DNA from: Crocinitomicaceae bacterium
GTDB lineage: Bacteria; Bacteroidota; Bacteroidia; Flavobacteriales_D; Crocinitomicaceae
Direction: 5' to 3'
Assembly (NCBI GenBank): GCA_016719925.1
Contig: JADJYC010000011.1
Span: forward strand, 22,469 to 86,468
Length of the DNA: 64,000 bases
Shown here: piece by piece, positions 54,918 through 64,000 of the stretch
Numbering within the stretch: position 1 is the stretch's first letter
Layout: every line of letters begins with the position of its first letter
Made by a program: the position numbers and the translations under genes
The notes under the pieces: generated by a model
Database searches by the model: none
What the model saw: the letters and a program-made list of their open reading frames with translations, nothing else
Told to the model about the DNA's origin: nothing

Positions 54918-56013
54918 GGTAGTACATATATCCAGCGCCCACAAAGATGGTGACGTCCGCATTTTTCATAAAGAATGTGTGAGTCTTGCTGAAGCCGGTT
55001 ATGACGTCTTTCTGGTTATTCCAAATGCAGTTCTGAGAATAGAAAGGGGCGTGAATATTGTCTCATTTCAGACAAAAAAGCAGGGTAGATTCTATCGTAC
55101 TACAAAAATTGTAAATCGTGTCTTTGAAGAAGCAGAAAAATTAAATGGTGACATTTACCATCTTCATGATCCCGAACTTTTGAGAATTTCAAAGAAGTTT
55201 AAAAGACTTGGTAAAAAGGTAATTTACGACGCACATGAAGACTTACCAAGACAAATAATGTCAAAAGCTTATATTCCAGGTTTTTTGAGAAAAATAATTT
55301 CCTGGTTTACTGAAAAATTCGAAAACCGGATTGTAAGAAAACTGGATGGAGTTATTACTGCAACTCCTTTTATCAGAGACCGGTTTTTGAAAATACATCC
55401 AAATGTAACGGATGTCAAAAATCTTCCGCTGGTAAATGAGCTGATTGTCATTAAGTCAGATGTTTCTAATAGAAAAGTATGTTATGTTGGTGGACTGAAT
55501 AAAGTAAGAGGAGTATATGAGTTAGTACAATGTCTTGATCAATGCAGTGCACAGTTAATTCTGGCAGGTGATTTTGAAGACGATCATTTTAAAAACAAAC
55601 TGTTCAAACATCCAAACTGGAAATACGTTGATTATCGGGGGTATTTGAACAGAGAACAAATCAAACAGGTTTTTGCCGATTCTGCTGTGGGGATGGTAAC
55701 CTTGCATCCCATGGAGAATTATCTGGATGCGCTTCCGGTAAAGTTGTTTGAATATATGGCTGCTGGAATTCCAGTAATCTCTTCGGATTTTCCTCTTTGG
55801 AAATCCATAGTGGAAAATTCAGATTGCGGTATTTGTGTTGATCCGTTAAGTCCTCAAAGAATTGCAGAAGCGGTTAATAAAATTCTTGCGGATAAAGAAC
55901 GTGCAAAACAAATGGGAGAAAATGGGAGAGAAGCGGTAATGAAAATATACAATTGGAATTTTGAAAAGGAAACCTTGATAAAATTCTACAAATCATTGGT
56001 TGCAAATGTCTGA
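54901..56013 (+). CDS. Family 4-type glycosyltransferase, copy 1
   Basis: This 370-aa GT-B enzyme has the N-terminal HISSAHKDGDVRIFHKECVSLAEAGYDV, middle DIYHLHDPELLRISKKFKRLGKKVIYDAHEDLPRQI, and the C-terminal donor lobe with GLNKVRGVYELVQCL, AVGMVTLHPMENYLDALPVKLFEYMAAGIPVISSDFPLW and CGICVDPLSPQRIAEAV. The EYMAAGIPVI(S)SD block is the nucleotide-sugar site. It is the close paralog of the next gene, so the two arose by tandem duplication. It overlaps asnB by 17 bp. Confidence 0.9.
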   Translation: MSKPIRVVHISSAHKDGDVRIFHKECVSLAEAGYDVFLVIPNAVLRIERGVNIVSFQTKKQGRFYRTTKIVNRVFEEAEKLNGDIYHLHDPELLRISKKFKRLGKKVIYDAHEDLPRQIMSKAYIPGFLRKIISWFTEKFENRIVRKLDGVITATPFIRDRFLKIHPNVTDVKNLPLVNELIVIKSDVSNRKVCYVGGLNKVRGVYELVQCLDQCSAQLILAGDFEDDHFKNKLFKHPNWKYVDYRGYLNREQIKQVFADSAVGMVTLHPMENYLDALPVKLFEYMAAGIPVISSDFPLWKSIVENSDCGICVDPLSPQRIAEAVNKILADKERAKQMGENGREAVMKIYNWNFEKETLIKFYKSLVANV

Positions 56014-57115
56014 AAAGATAAAAATCTGCCATGTTACAAGTGCCCACAATGATGGTGATGTCCGCATTTTTCACAAAGAATGTGTTAGTCTTGCTGAGAA
56101 CGGATTTGAAGTGTATCATCTGGTTCCAAATTCAACTACACGCATTGAAAAAGGAGTACAGATAATTTCATTTCCATTTGAAATTTCTTCCCGTTTTAAG
56201 AGAATGTTTTTTCTGGTGAAAGAAATTTACAAACGCGCACTGGAAATAAATGCAGATATATATCATTTGCATGACCCGGAACTTTTGAGAATAGCGCTGA
56301 AGTTAAAAAAGCAGGGAAAAAAGGTCATTTATGATGCGCATGAAGATGTGCCTAGAGATATCTTATCCAAGCCCTATATTCCAAAGTTATTAAGACAAAC
56401 TATCAGTAAAAGATTCGAAAAATATGAAAATAAAATTGCATCTCAGATTGACGGCGTAATAACTGCAACACCGTTTATAAGAGACCGGTTTTTGAAAATC
56501 AATAAAAAAACGATAGACATCAATAATTTCCCGGTTATCAATTCTGACTTTGCTGTTGCACCTTATGAATCTAAAACGGCAAATAATATTTGTTATCTGG
56601 GAAGTATAGTCTCAATTCGTGGAATTAACGAACTTATTTCCGCTCTCGAGAAAACAGAATGTACTTTATTGTTGGGAGGAAATTTCGGTGAGGCAGGTCT
56701 GCAGGAAAAGCTCATCATGGCAAAAGGATGGGAAAAAGTCCGTTATTTGGGGTTTCTTGACCGAAAACAAGTCCAGGATGTTTATAATCAATCAAAGCTT
56801 GGAATGGTAACACTTCATCCAACTATTAATTATTTAGATTCCCTGCCTGTAAAAATGTTTGAGTATATGGCGGCGGGTATTCCGGTGATTGCTTCAAATT
56901 TTCCTTACTGGAAAGAAATTGTCGAAAAAAACAATTGTGGTGTATGCGTTGATCCGCTAAATCCTGAAGAAATCAGTCAGGCAATTACTTATTTATTGGA
57001 ACATCCTGAGGTTTCAAAACAAATGGGAGAAAATGGCCTGATAGCTGTGAACGAAAAATACAACTGGAATGCTGAAAAGGCAAAACTGATTAAATTTTAC
57101 ACTTCGATTAATTAA
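56006..57115 (+). CDS. Family 4-type glycosyltransferase, copy 2
   Basis: The ATG at 56006 lies inside the end of copy 1. 369 aa. The landmarks repeat: HVTSAHNDGDVRIFHKECVSLAENGFEVY, DIYHLHDPELLRIALKLKKQGKKVIYDAHEDVPRDI, SIVSIRGINELISAL, LGMVTLHPTINYLDSLPVKMFEYMAAGIPVIASNFPYW and CGVCVDPLNPEEISQAI. The two copies are close to 60 percent identical by eye, with similar ends. They may add two different sugars in sequence. The last + strand gene before two minus-strand genes. Confidence 0.9.
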   Translation: MSEKIKICHVTSAHNDGDVRIFHKECVSLAENGFEVYHLVPNSTTRIEKGVQIISFPFEISSRFKRMFFLVKEIYKRALEINADIYHLHDPELLRIALKLKKQGKKVIYDAHEDVPRDILSKPYIPKLLRQTISKRFEKYENKIASQIDGVITATPFIRDRFLKINKKTIDINNFPVINSDFAVAPYESKTANNICYLGSIVSIRGINELISALEKTECTLLLGGNFGEAGLQEKLIMAKGWEKVRYLGFLDRKQVQDVYNQSKLGMVTLHPTINYLDSLPVKMFEYMAAGIPVIASNFPYWKEIVEKNNCGVCVDPLNPEEISQAITYLLEHPEVSKQMGENGLIAVNEKYNWNAEKAKLIKFYTSIN

Positions 57116-57149
57116 AACTGATTTCCATTTTAACAGCTACAATTACAAT

Positions 57150-57542
57150 TTATTCGATTTTAACACCTATTGTGGTGAAATCCGTTGCTCCAAGAAAGTC
57201 TCCGCTATATTCATGAAATTTCAGTGAGTCTGGTGTAAGAATAATATAACAGCTACCATATTGTTTGGAAAAATAACCATTATCATCGAGACTGTCCACA
57301 TGAAATGTCCATTCTTTTGGGTTATATAATGGAGTATAATGAATGGTCAGATATTTTTTGTCAGCTTCAATAGTAATTGTTTCTTGAAAGGTTGTGTCTG
57401 TATAAACGGTACCATTGCCGGAATAAACTTTGTGACTTGTGCATTGAAATGTTCCTGCGAGTTCATCAGGTTTAGGTTTGTCAGAGCAAGAAGGAATCAG
57501 CAGGACTATGAAAATTGAAACTACAATTGATGAGAAGTGCAT
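57150..57542 (-). CDS. Small lipoprotein, unknown
   Basis: I start at 57542 (MHFSSIVVSIFIVLLIPSC), a lipoprotein signal with the Cys at the lipobox IPSC; an upstream in-frame extension lacks a signal. Mature part about 112 aa, mostly beta: LAGTFQCTSHKVYSGNGTVYTDTTFQETITIEADKKYLTIHYTPLYNPKEWTFHVDSLDDNGYFSKQYGS. This reads as a lipocalin-like or small beta-sandwich protein; I do not recognise it. It follows the T9SS gene at 57598 on the same strand. Confidence 0.65.
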   Translation of the reverse strand: MHFSSIVVSIFIVLLIPSCSDKPKPDELAGTFQCTSHKVYSGNGTVYTDTTFQETITIEADKKYLTIHYTPLYNPKEWTFHVDSLDDNGYFSKQYGSCYIILTPDSLKFHEYSGDFLGATDFTTIGVKIE

Positions 57543-57597
57543 ATAAATTGGCAAAGGGTTGTTAGATAGTTTAGCAAACGAATTTTTAAATAAAATG

Positions 57598-60031
57598 TTA
57601 TTCAACACAAATAATTTTTGTTGTAAGAATTTCAGCATCAGTTTTTAATACTACATAGTACAACCCCGATTCAATTTTATCTGAAGCAGAGTTTTGCAAG
57701 TTCCAGGTAAATTTGTGCTCGCCCGAAAACTGTATTTCATTGACAAGTTGAGCAACTAACGTTCCATGTGAAGAATAAATTGAAACTTCAACGGGAGTTT
57801 CAATTTCCAATTCATATTGAATGGTCAGTTCATTTGAAAACGGGTTAGGATATACGTTGAAATCTGGTTTGGCAATTTCTTGAGCTATTGATGCTGTTTC
57901 CTCCAACACTGCCGACCTTTCGAATACATATGAAGTCAGCCAAGGATAACCCATTGAATTGTTTATATAACTGAAACTTGTGCTATTAGATTGCCAGACA
58001 TTTGTTCTCAAACTTCCGCAGGAATTAGTTCTATCATAAAAAACAGTAATGTCATTACATGTATCGTCCCGATCAAAATCCCCACTTACCACTCTACCCG
58101 TAAAGTTATCAGTATCATATCCATTTGGCACATTCCACCAACCTGTATTTCCAGAATATGTGAAAGCTGTCCCTGAAGATTTCCAAACACGCAAATTCGT
58201 TCCTGTTCCGTTATCATAAAAAGCGGCAATATCATCCAAGAAATTATCTTGATCAAAATCTCCAACAACAACTCTACCGGTTAATAAATTTGAATTAAGA
58301 CTTGAAGAACTCCACCATCCGGTTGAACCTGAATAGGTGAAAGCTGATCCCGTTGATTTCCAAACATGTATTCTAGTATTGCTTCCGCCATTGTTAAAGA
58401 AAGCTGCTATGTCATCTTGAAATCCATCATGATCAAAATCACCACAAACTACCCGACTGGTTATTTTATTACAGTCGTAGCCACCGTTAGTAACGGACCA
58501 CCAACCAGTAGACCCTTGATAACTAAATCCACTTGGAGAACCTAACCAAACATGGATACGCGTATTTCCTGAACCATAGTCATAAAATGCTGCAATGTCA
58601 TCATTGTTTCCATCATTGTCAAAATCACCACTAACTACTCTATTAGTTATTTTAGTTACGTCATAACCGCTCACTGGCCAAAATGTTGAAACATTAAATA
58701 AATTACCAGTGGATGTCCATCGATGAATTTGAGTTGTTGAACCACCATAATTGTAAAATGCCGCAATGTCATCTTGTTTTCCATCATTATCAAAATCGCC
58801 ATTCACAACTCTTCCCTGTTGTATTATTTCCGGTATATGATGAACCATACCACCATGAATCATTTCCTCCAGAATAAATGAATGCTCTGTTGGATTCAAT
58901 TGCATCTGTATTCCAAACATGAATAGAAGTGGTGCCGTTTGCGTTATCGTAGATTCCCGCTATATCATCTAAATTTCCATCTCCGTTGAAATCTCCGCTA
59001 ACTAATTTGCTTGTGATTTGAGATGGTTCATAACCTAACCAGTACGGATCGGCTGGGTAAAAATTGGATATTGATAATTCAAATCTTGTTCAGACTCATC
59101 GCTCAGATTATTATTAGAAGGTAAACCTGCTTTTGAAGTTTACCGGATCTTGGTTATCATGAATATAGTTAGTGGTTAAATTATTGTTCTCAATGGTATT
59201 AATGTCTTCGCTGTTTTCACAGCTTAAGGATAAGGCTTTTGAACCACTTCCATTACCAATGTTTTGTATAAGAATGTTATAACTAGATTGATTGTTAGTG
59301 ATGTCGTCATGGTGATATTGAATCGAATATGCGGGGGGATCAACTATCGTGTTATTATATATTTGATTGAATTTTGCCTGCACTGATACATATATAGTTT
59401 GATGGAGCTTTCTTATTGTGTCAAGTGGATTTACCAATAATTGATAAAAATAATTATCATTGATATAATTGTATGCTGAACTCGAATCAGATGAAGGATT
59501 TTCTGAATTATGGCCAATCCAAATAATTCCCGTAGACTGTGGGGCAACTGTGCCTATTCCTGAAAATGTACAGTATTCTATTCGGCAATAGTCTGCATTA
59601 CTGAGTTCAAATGCTCCTTGGATACAATTCGTAAAATTAATATAACTAAATGAGACAAAGTTGGCATGGAGAATTTTAACCATTTTGGTTGGTGATTCCG
59701 ATGAGCGCGTAAGTGTACTATAACAACTTTCAGAGGTTACTAGAATTGGATAGATTGCACTTCCGGATTTCGTCCATAAAATTCCTGCTTCTGGTGAAGG
59801 CGCTACCAGAATTGGTCCACCATCATTTTTTAGAATTATATTACAACTTTCGGTTAATGGATTTGGTATTAAATCATAAGCACCTTTAAGTGTTTTTACG
59901 GGATCTGTATACTCACCTCTGGTTAGAGATGGCGAATCATCTCCGTTGTTTGAAACATAGATATTTATTGCCAATAAATCTGCATCAAATAGTACAAATA
60001 AAACAAATGTTGCAGAAAGTATTTTTTTCAT
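57598..60031 (-). CDS. T9SS-secreted beta-helix plus FG-GAP-like repeat protein (three frameshifts)
   Basis: It starts MKKILSATFVLFVLFDADLLA (signal peptide), followed by a right-handed parallel beta-helix region (NIYVSNNGDDS, FVSFSYINFTNCIQGAFELSNADYCRIEYCTFSGIG, FNQIYNNTIVDPPAYSIQYHHDDITNNQSSYNILI). Next come about six FG-GAP-like repeats of about 60 aa (TGRVVSGDFDNDGNNDDIAAFYDYGSGNTRIHVWLGS...STGWW), and a T9SS type A domain (FNVYPNPFSNELTIQYELE...IESGLYYVVLK). The three breaks, at 58814-58816, about 59063 and 59131-59134, each need one base. The total is about 810 aa. It is probably a glycan-binding or glycan-cutting surface protein. Confidence 0.78.
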
Positions 60032-60254
60032 AGCATTCGAATTTTCATTTACCTAAGATAATGGAGTTTTTATTTGGTCCATGTATTGTGATAAATATTT
60101 TTAGTCTGAAGTTAGCTGAAAACAATGTGCGCTTATTCAAAAAAAATACAACTGGAATACTAAAAAGGCAAAACTGATCGCTTTTTACAACGCTCTGTAA
60201 ATCAACTTCTGAAAAATACAGCATATTCTGCTAAATTTGTATAAACATTTTAGC

Positions 60255-61463
60255 ATGATTCCATTTTCTCCTCCGCGTATTGATCAAAAAACAATTGATG
60301 CTGTTACCAAAGTTTTACTTTCTGGTTGGATTACGACAGGGCCAACTACCAAAGAATTTGAAAAAAAAATTACTGAATATATCGGCTGTCGCAAAACTAT
60401 TTGTTTCAATTCTGCAACTGCCGGAATGGAATTGGTGCTGCGTTGGTTTGGTGTGAAAGAAGGAGATGAAGTGATTGTGCCCGCATACACGTATTGTGCA
60501 ACGGCTAATGTAGTTTTGCATTGTGGAGCCAAACCGGTGATGGTGGATATTGATCAAAAAGATTTTAATATTTCAGTAGCGGAAATTAAAAAGCATATCA
60601 CGCCTAAAACTAAAGTGATTATTCCGGTTGATATTTCTGGTTGGCCTGCGGATTATGATGAAATCAATGCTTTGGTTACTGATCCTGAAATTCAAAAAAT
60701 GTTCACACCACAAACTGATGAGCAAAAGAATCTTGGACGCATCCTCGTCATGTCTGATGCTGCCCATAGCATCGGGGCTACTTTGCATAGCAAAAGGCAT
60801 GGCAGCACAACCGATGTATCTGTGTTCTCATTTCACGCAGTAAAAAATTTAACCACTGCTGAAGGTGGTGCTGTTTGTCTCAATCTTCCTGCACAATTTG
60901 ATTGTGATGCAATTTACACTGCGCTCAATATAAAATCACTTCACGGACAAAGTAAAGATGCACTAGACAAAACAAAAGGAACCTGGCGGTATGATATTCT
61001 TGAACCCGGCTACAAATGCAATATGATGGATATTCAAGCTGCAATTGGAATGGTTGAACTGGGTAGGTATGATGAAAATTTGGAAAGACGAAAAAAAATC
61101 TTTGACTTTTATAATCAAACTTTCAGCAAATACAACTGGGCTATCTTACCTGCTTATAAAGATGCGGTAAAAGAAAGTTCGTATCACTTATATCTATTGC
61201 GTATTAAAGGGGCAACTGAAGCGCAACGTGATTTGATTATTCAAAAAATTACTGAAAAAGAAATTTCTGTAAACGTACATTTTCAACCGCTACCATTACT
61301 CACTGCATACAAAACAAGAGGATATCAGATGGATAATTTTCCTGAGGCGTGGAATAAATATCAGAATGAAATAACCTTGCCTGTTTATTTTGATTTGACT
61401 GATGAAAATTTGCAAAACGTTGCCAATGCAGTGATAACCTCAGTTGAAGAAATCATGAAATAA
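60255..61463 (+). CDS. DegT/DnrJ/EryC1/StrS-type aminotransferase
   Basis: The ATG at 60255 (MIPFSPPRIDQKTIDAVTKVLLSGWITTGPTTKEFEKKI) gives 402 aa. PLP enzyme landmarks are CFNSATAGMELVLRWFGV, DEVIVPAYTYCATANVV, ILVMSDAAHSIGA and SVFSFHAVKNLTTAEGGAV, where the Lys in HAVKNLT forms the Schiff base. Such enzymes transfer an amino group to UDP-4-keto or related sugars, making bacillosamine-type or perosamine-type donors (PglE, PerA). No 4,6-dehydratase is in the window, so the substrate cannot be fixed. It is followed by the sugar transferase. Confidence 0.9.
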   Translation: MIPFSPPRIDQKTIDAVTKVLLSGWITTGPTTKEFEKKITEYIGCRKTICFNSATAGMELVLRWFGVKEGDEVIVPAYTYCATANVVLHCGAKPVMVDIDQKDFNISVAEIKKHITPKTKVIIPVDISGWPADYDEINALVTDPEIQKMFTPQTDEQKNLGRILVMSDAAHSIGATLHSKRHGSTTDVSVFSFHAVKNLTTAEGGAVCLNLPAQFDCDAIYTALNIKSLHGQSKDALDKTKGTWRYDILEPGYKCNMMDIQAAIGMVELGRYDENLERRKKIFDFYNQTFSKYNWAILPAYKDAVKESSYHLYLLRIKGATEAQRDLIIQKITEKEISVNVHFQPLPLLTAYKTRGYQMDNFPEAWNKYQNEITLPVYFDLTDENLQNVANAVITSVEEIMK

Positions 61464-61491
61464 TTTTTCACAACACACATGAACTTTTGGC

Positions 61492-62088
61492 ATGTATCCA
61501 ATCAGCAAAAGAATATTTGATATTGTTTCATCTCTTTTGATGCTCGTGATCTTGTCATGGCTTTTTCTTTTCATTGCAATCTGGATTTTGCTTGACAGCC
61601 GCGGTGGAATTTTTTATAAGCAAGAAAGAGTAGGCCTGATGGGTAAAAATTTTCATCTGCTCAAATTCAGATCCATGCGCAGTGGTGCTGATAAATCTGG
61701 TCAGCTAACTATTGGTAATGACAATCGTGTAACTCGTGTCGGTCGTTTCATACGTAAAACAAAACTGGATGAATTCCCCCAACTTTTAAACATCATCAAA
61801 GGAGATATGAGCGTTGTGGGTCCTCGCCCGGAAGTTCCAAAGTATGTTGCACTTTACACTGAAGAACAGAAAAAAGTTCTTTCTGTAAGACCGGGTTTGA
61901 CTGATTATGCATCTCTTCAATATTTTGATGAACAACGCATTTTAGGAGCTTCTTCTGATCCTGAAACTACCTATGTGAAAGAAGTTATGCCTGAAAAAAT
62001 TCGTCTTAGCCTAAAATACGTTTCCGAACGGTCTTTTTCTGTGGATATAAAACTCATATTCAAAACAATAGCCAGAATTTTTCGTTGA
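61492..62088 (+). CDS. Initiating sugar-phosphate transferase, PglC/WcaJ-type
   Basis: This 198-aa enzyme has one reentrant membrane helix (RIFDIVSSLLMLVILSWLFLFIAIWILLDS), then GIFYKQERVGLMGKNFHLLKFRSMRSGAD, LDEFPQLLNIIKGDMSVVGPRPEVP and VRPGLTDYASL. This is the small monotopic PglC form. It moves a sugar phosphate from UDP-sugar onto undecaprenyl phosphate, starting repeat-unit assembly. Paired with the aminotransferase, a 2,4-diamino-sugar donor is plausible. Confidence 0.92.
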   Translation: MYPISKRIFDIVSSLLMLVILSWLFLFIAIWILLDSRGGIFYKQERVGLMGKNFHLLKFRSMRSGADKSGQLTIGNDNRVTRVGRFIRKTKLDEFPQLLNIIKGDMSVVGPRPEVPKYVALYTEEQKKVLSVRPGLTDYASLQYFDEQRILGASSDPETTYVKEVMPEKIRLSLKYVSERSFSVDIKLIFKTIARIFR

Positions 62089-62288
62089 TTTCCGAACGTA
62101 TTTTTCTCTTAAACGTTTAGTCACCAATCAATCTTTACCACTTCTGATTTAAATCGAGTAATTGGTCGAAATTTATTGACTTAACCAGCCAACTATTTGT
62201 AATTTCCCAACGTTAAGCATTTGAAGAAGAACGAAGGGAAACCCAACCTTCACGAAGGGAAGAAAAAACTGCAAGATAATATCGTTGT

Positions 62289-64000
62289 ATGGCATTCAAA
62301 ATCAAATCATTCGTTGCGCTGGTTCTATTTATCAGTGTAAATTATAATTCAAACTCTCAGGTCATCAATCTTGGTACCGGTGCAAACGTTCATACTACTA
62401 CTCAATCATCTCCTGTCAATATTTGGTATCGGCGTTGTGTTAATCAAACAGTGTATACCGTTTCTGAGTTGAATGCTGCTGGAATTACCGGTCCGGCAAC
62501 CATCAGACAATTGGCGTACTACGTTACGCAAGCTCCTGTTTATGCTATTCCCGGATATACCATTTCTATGAAACACACTTCTGCCACCAATGCAAGTGGA
62601 AATTTAGAAGGAGGTTATACGGTTGTTAAAAATGCATTCTCCTATACGCCAACTGCTGGTGGGTGGGATTATTTGGCTTTAGACACTCCATTCAATTGGA
62701 ATGGTACACAAAATATTGTCGTAAGAATTTGCTGGTCACAAGTGCAACCGAATTACAATGCATCCGGTCAGTGCCGGGTTTACAATACATCTCAAGGATA
62801 TAAATATCGCTGGGATGATAATTCAGGAGGAGCGTGTGGATTAGTGCCAAACACTACTAACACAAACAAACCTCAGATCAGTTTTATTTTTGACACGCTC
62901 ACTGTTTGGACAGGTGCACAAAATTCAAATTGGAATGTGGCAAATAACTGGACAAAAGGAATTCCAAATCAATTTATGGATGCAAAAATTCCTGCAGGCA
63001 CTCCAAATAATCCAAACATCAGCAGCAATGTTTCATGTGATGAATTAGTTCTTGAAGGACAACTCACGCTCGCAGCAAATGGTACCTTGAATATTTATAG
63101 TCACTTCGCTAATTCTGGAACCTTTGTTGACAATGGTGGCACTACCGTGATGAAAGGAAAAAGTCCGAGTAATATTTCAGGTACAATGACTATTTCAAAT
63201 CTGCGTATTGAAAATTCTTCTGGTACTTCTGTTACTTCTGGTGCACTAACTATTGGAACTGAATTGCAGGTAAATAAATCTCATTTCAATACCGGCAACG
63301 CGGTCATTTTGAAATCTGATGCAGTTGGTACTGCACGTATTGCTGAACTGAAAACGAGTTGTGATTATACACTTACCATGAACGATTCGTATGGTGATGG
63401 TTGGAATGGTGGTTACCTAACAGTGCTTGAAAATGGCGTTTCAATTGGAACATTTGCTGCATCCGGTTATGGCACTGTGGCTGGTTTTACAGTTAGTAGT
63501 GGTTCTACCGTTACAATTAATTATACAGCCGGATCATGGGAAAGTGAAAACTCTTTTTCTCTGCAAGATGCTTTTGGAACTACTATTTATTCTGACGCCG
63601 CTCCTATTTCTTCGGGTACAGTATACTCAGGTACAGCAACCGGCCCATGGGCTGATTTAATTTCTGGTTCAATCTCAATGGAACGATACATTGACGCCGG
63701 CGAAACCTATTGGAGAAATTTTTCTTCAGCAGTAGAAAATGCAAACGTCGGAATGTATCTTGATGATTTTGTTACGGCTGGTTTTCCTGGTTCTCCATGG
63801 CCAAGTTTTCCATTCAATTCAATTTATACTTATGATGAAACCCTTGGACCCGGTGATGGCTGGGTAGGATGTACCGGCACATCACAAATTATGGGGGTTG
63901 GTGAAGGATTTTATGTTTGGTGTGGTGATACCATTACCGGTACTGATCCGTTTACACTTGACTTGAATGGTAAACCAAATCAAGGTCCAATTAACATGCC
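62289..64000 (+). CDS. Large secreted protein, partial at the right edge
   Basis: From the ATG at 62289 the frame is open for 570 codons up to the last base, with no stop. It starts with a signal peptide (FKIKSFVALVLFISVNYNSNSQ). The first 200 residues repeat the T9SS-associated pattern (GTGANVHTTTQSSPVNIWYRRCVNQTVYTVSELNAAGI, with QLAYYVTQAPVY). A G8-like/beta-helix start follows (TVWTGAQNSNWNVANNWTKGIPNQFMDAKIPAGTPNNP), then TCDYTLTMNDSYGDGWNGGYLTVLENG, a DSYGDGWNG domain known in surface proteins. The C-terminus and any T9SS tail lie outside. It is likely an adhesin; the frame has no indel. Confidence 0.85.
   Translation, partial: MAFKIKSFVALVLFISVNYNSNSQVINLGTGANVHTTTQSSPVNIWYRRCVNQTVYTVSELNAAGITGPATIRQLAYYVTQAPVYAIPGYTISMKHTSATNASGNLEGGYTVVKNAFSYTPTAGGWDYLALDTPFNWNGTQNIVVRICWSQVQPNYNASGQCRVYNTSQGYKYRWDDNSGGACGLVPNTTNTNKPQISFIFDTLTVWTGAQNSNWNVANNWTKGIPNQFMDAKIPAGTPNNPNISSNVSCDELVLEGQLTLAANGTLNIYSHFANSGTFVDNGGTTVMKGKSPSNISGTMTISNLRIENSSGTSVTSGALTIGTELQVNKSHFNTGNAVILKSDAVGTARIAELKTSCDYTLTMNDSYGDGWNGGYLTVLENGVSIGTFAASGYGTVAGFTVSSGSTVTINYTAGSWESENSFSLQDAFGTTIYSDAAPISSGTVYSGTATGPWADLISGSISMERYIDAGETYWRNFSSAVENANVGMYLDDFVTAGFPGSPWPSFPFNSIYTYDETLGPGDGWVGCTGTSQIMGVGEGFYVWCGDTITGTDPFTLDLNGKPNQGPINM

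Noticed and set aside
1..64000. CRISPR arrays
   Set aside because: No regularly spaced identical repeats with unique spacers were seen. The repeat blocks at 7.6-8.3 and 41.0-41.3 kb are irregular and too short in period.

Overview
The window looks like a chromosome segment of a member of the Bacteroidota, probably order Flavobacteriales. The evidence is: AT-rich DNA; promoters of the TTTG-N19-TAnnTTTG type; several secreted proteins ending in a type IX secretion (T9SS) sorting domain; the Bacteroidota form of the division and cell wall (dcw) cluster (mraZ-rsmH-ftsL-ftsI-murE-mraY-murD-ftsW-murG-murC-ftsQ-ftsA-ftsZ); and lineage families such as DUF4920, DUF3137, GxxExxY and a ZapB-like/ZapA/RNase Y group. 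It appears to be an unfinished contig. At least 25 single-base indels, nearly all in short homopolymers, break genes that cannot all be dead (murD, ftsW, murG, murC, rny, asnB, ftsL). I treat these as assembly errors and give rebuilt gene spans.

Layout. 0-5.4 kb is accessory: a cut-off beta-propeller lipoprotein, a three-gene HipBST-like toxin-antitoxin operon, a gene of unknown function, and a remnant of a mobile element (excisionase-type HTH, Cys-rich protein, small membrane protein, 275-aa orphan) next to tRNA-Asp(GTC). 5.8-11.6 kb is mixed housekeeping: DUF58, yidD, a GxxExxY gene bounded by direct repeats, an MsbA-like ABC exporter, DUF3137 and tRNA-Leu(CAA). 11.7-20.3 kb is secretory: a T9SS protein of about 1,590 aa with FG-GAP repeats, flanked by two diverged copies of a 220-240 bp segment, then an M4 metalloprotease with a T9SS tail coupled to an outer membrane protein. 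20.5-23.3 kb holds an MFS transporter, a DUF4920 lipoprotein and a membrane protein.

23.4-39.4 kb is the dcw operon, one long + strand run in which most genes overlap or nearly touch. MraZ probably controls it through two inverted GTGG-type boxes upstream of mraZ. The gaps inside it hold interrupted palindromes and a 51-bp hairpin. 39.4-46.1 kb carries yqeY, small unknown genes, an M23 peptidase, zapB-like/zapA, rny and a methyltransferase.

46.1-62.1 kb is a surface-polysaccharide locus: FAD-dependent enzyme, WbpP-like epimerase, O-antigen ligase-like protein, family 2 glycosyltransferase, Wzx-like flippase, Wzy-like polymerase, asparagine synthase, two tandem paralogous glycosyltransferases, DegT/DnrJ aminotransferase and PglC/WcaJ-type sugar transferase. 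It is interrupted by a lipoprotein and a second T9SS protein on the opposite strand. The window ends inside a further large secreted protein.
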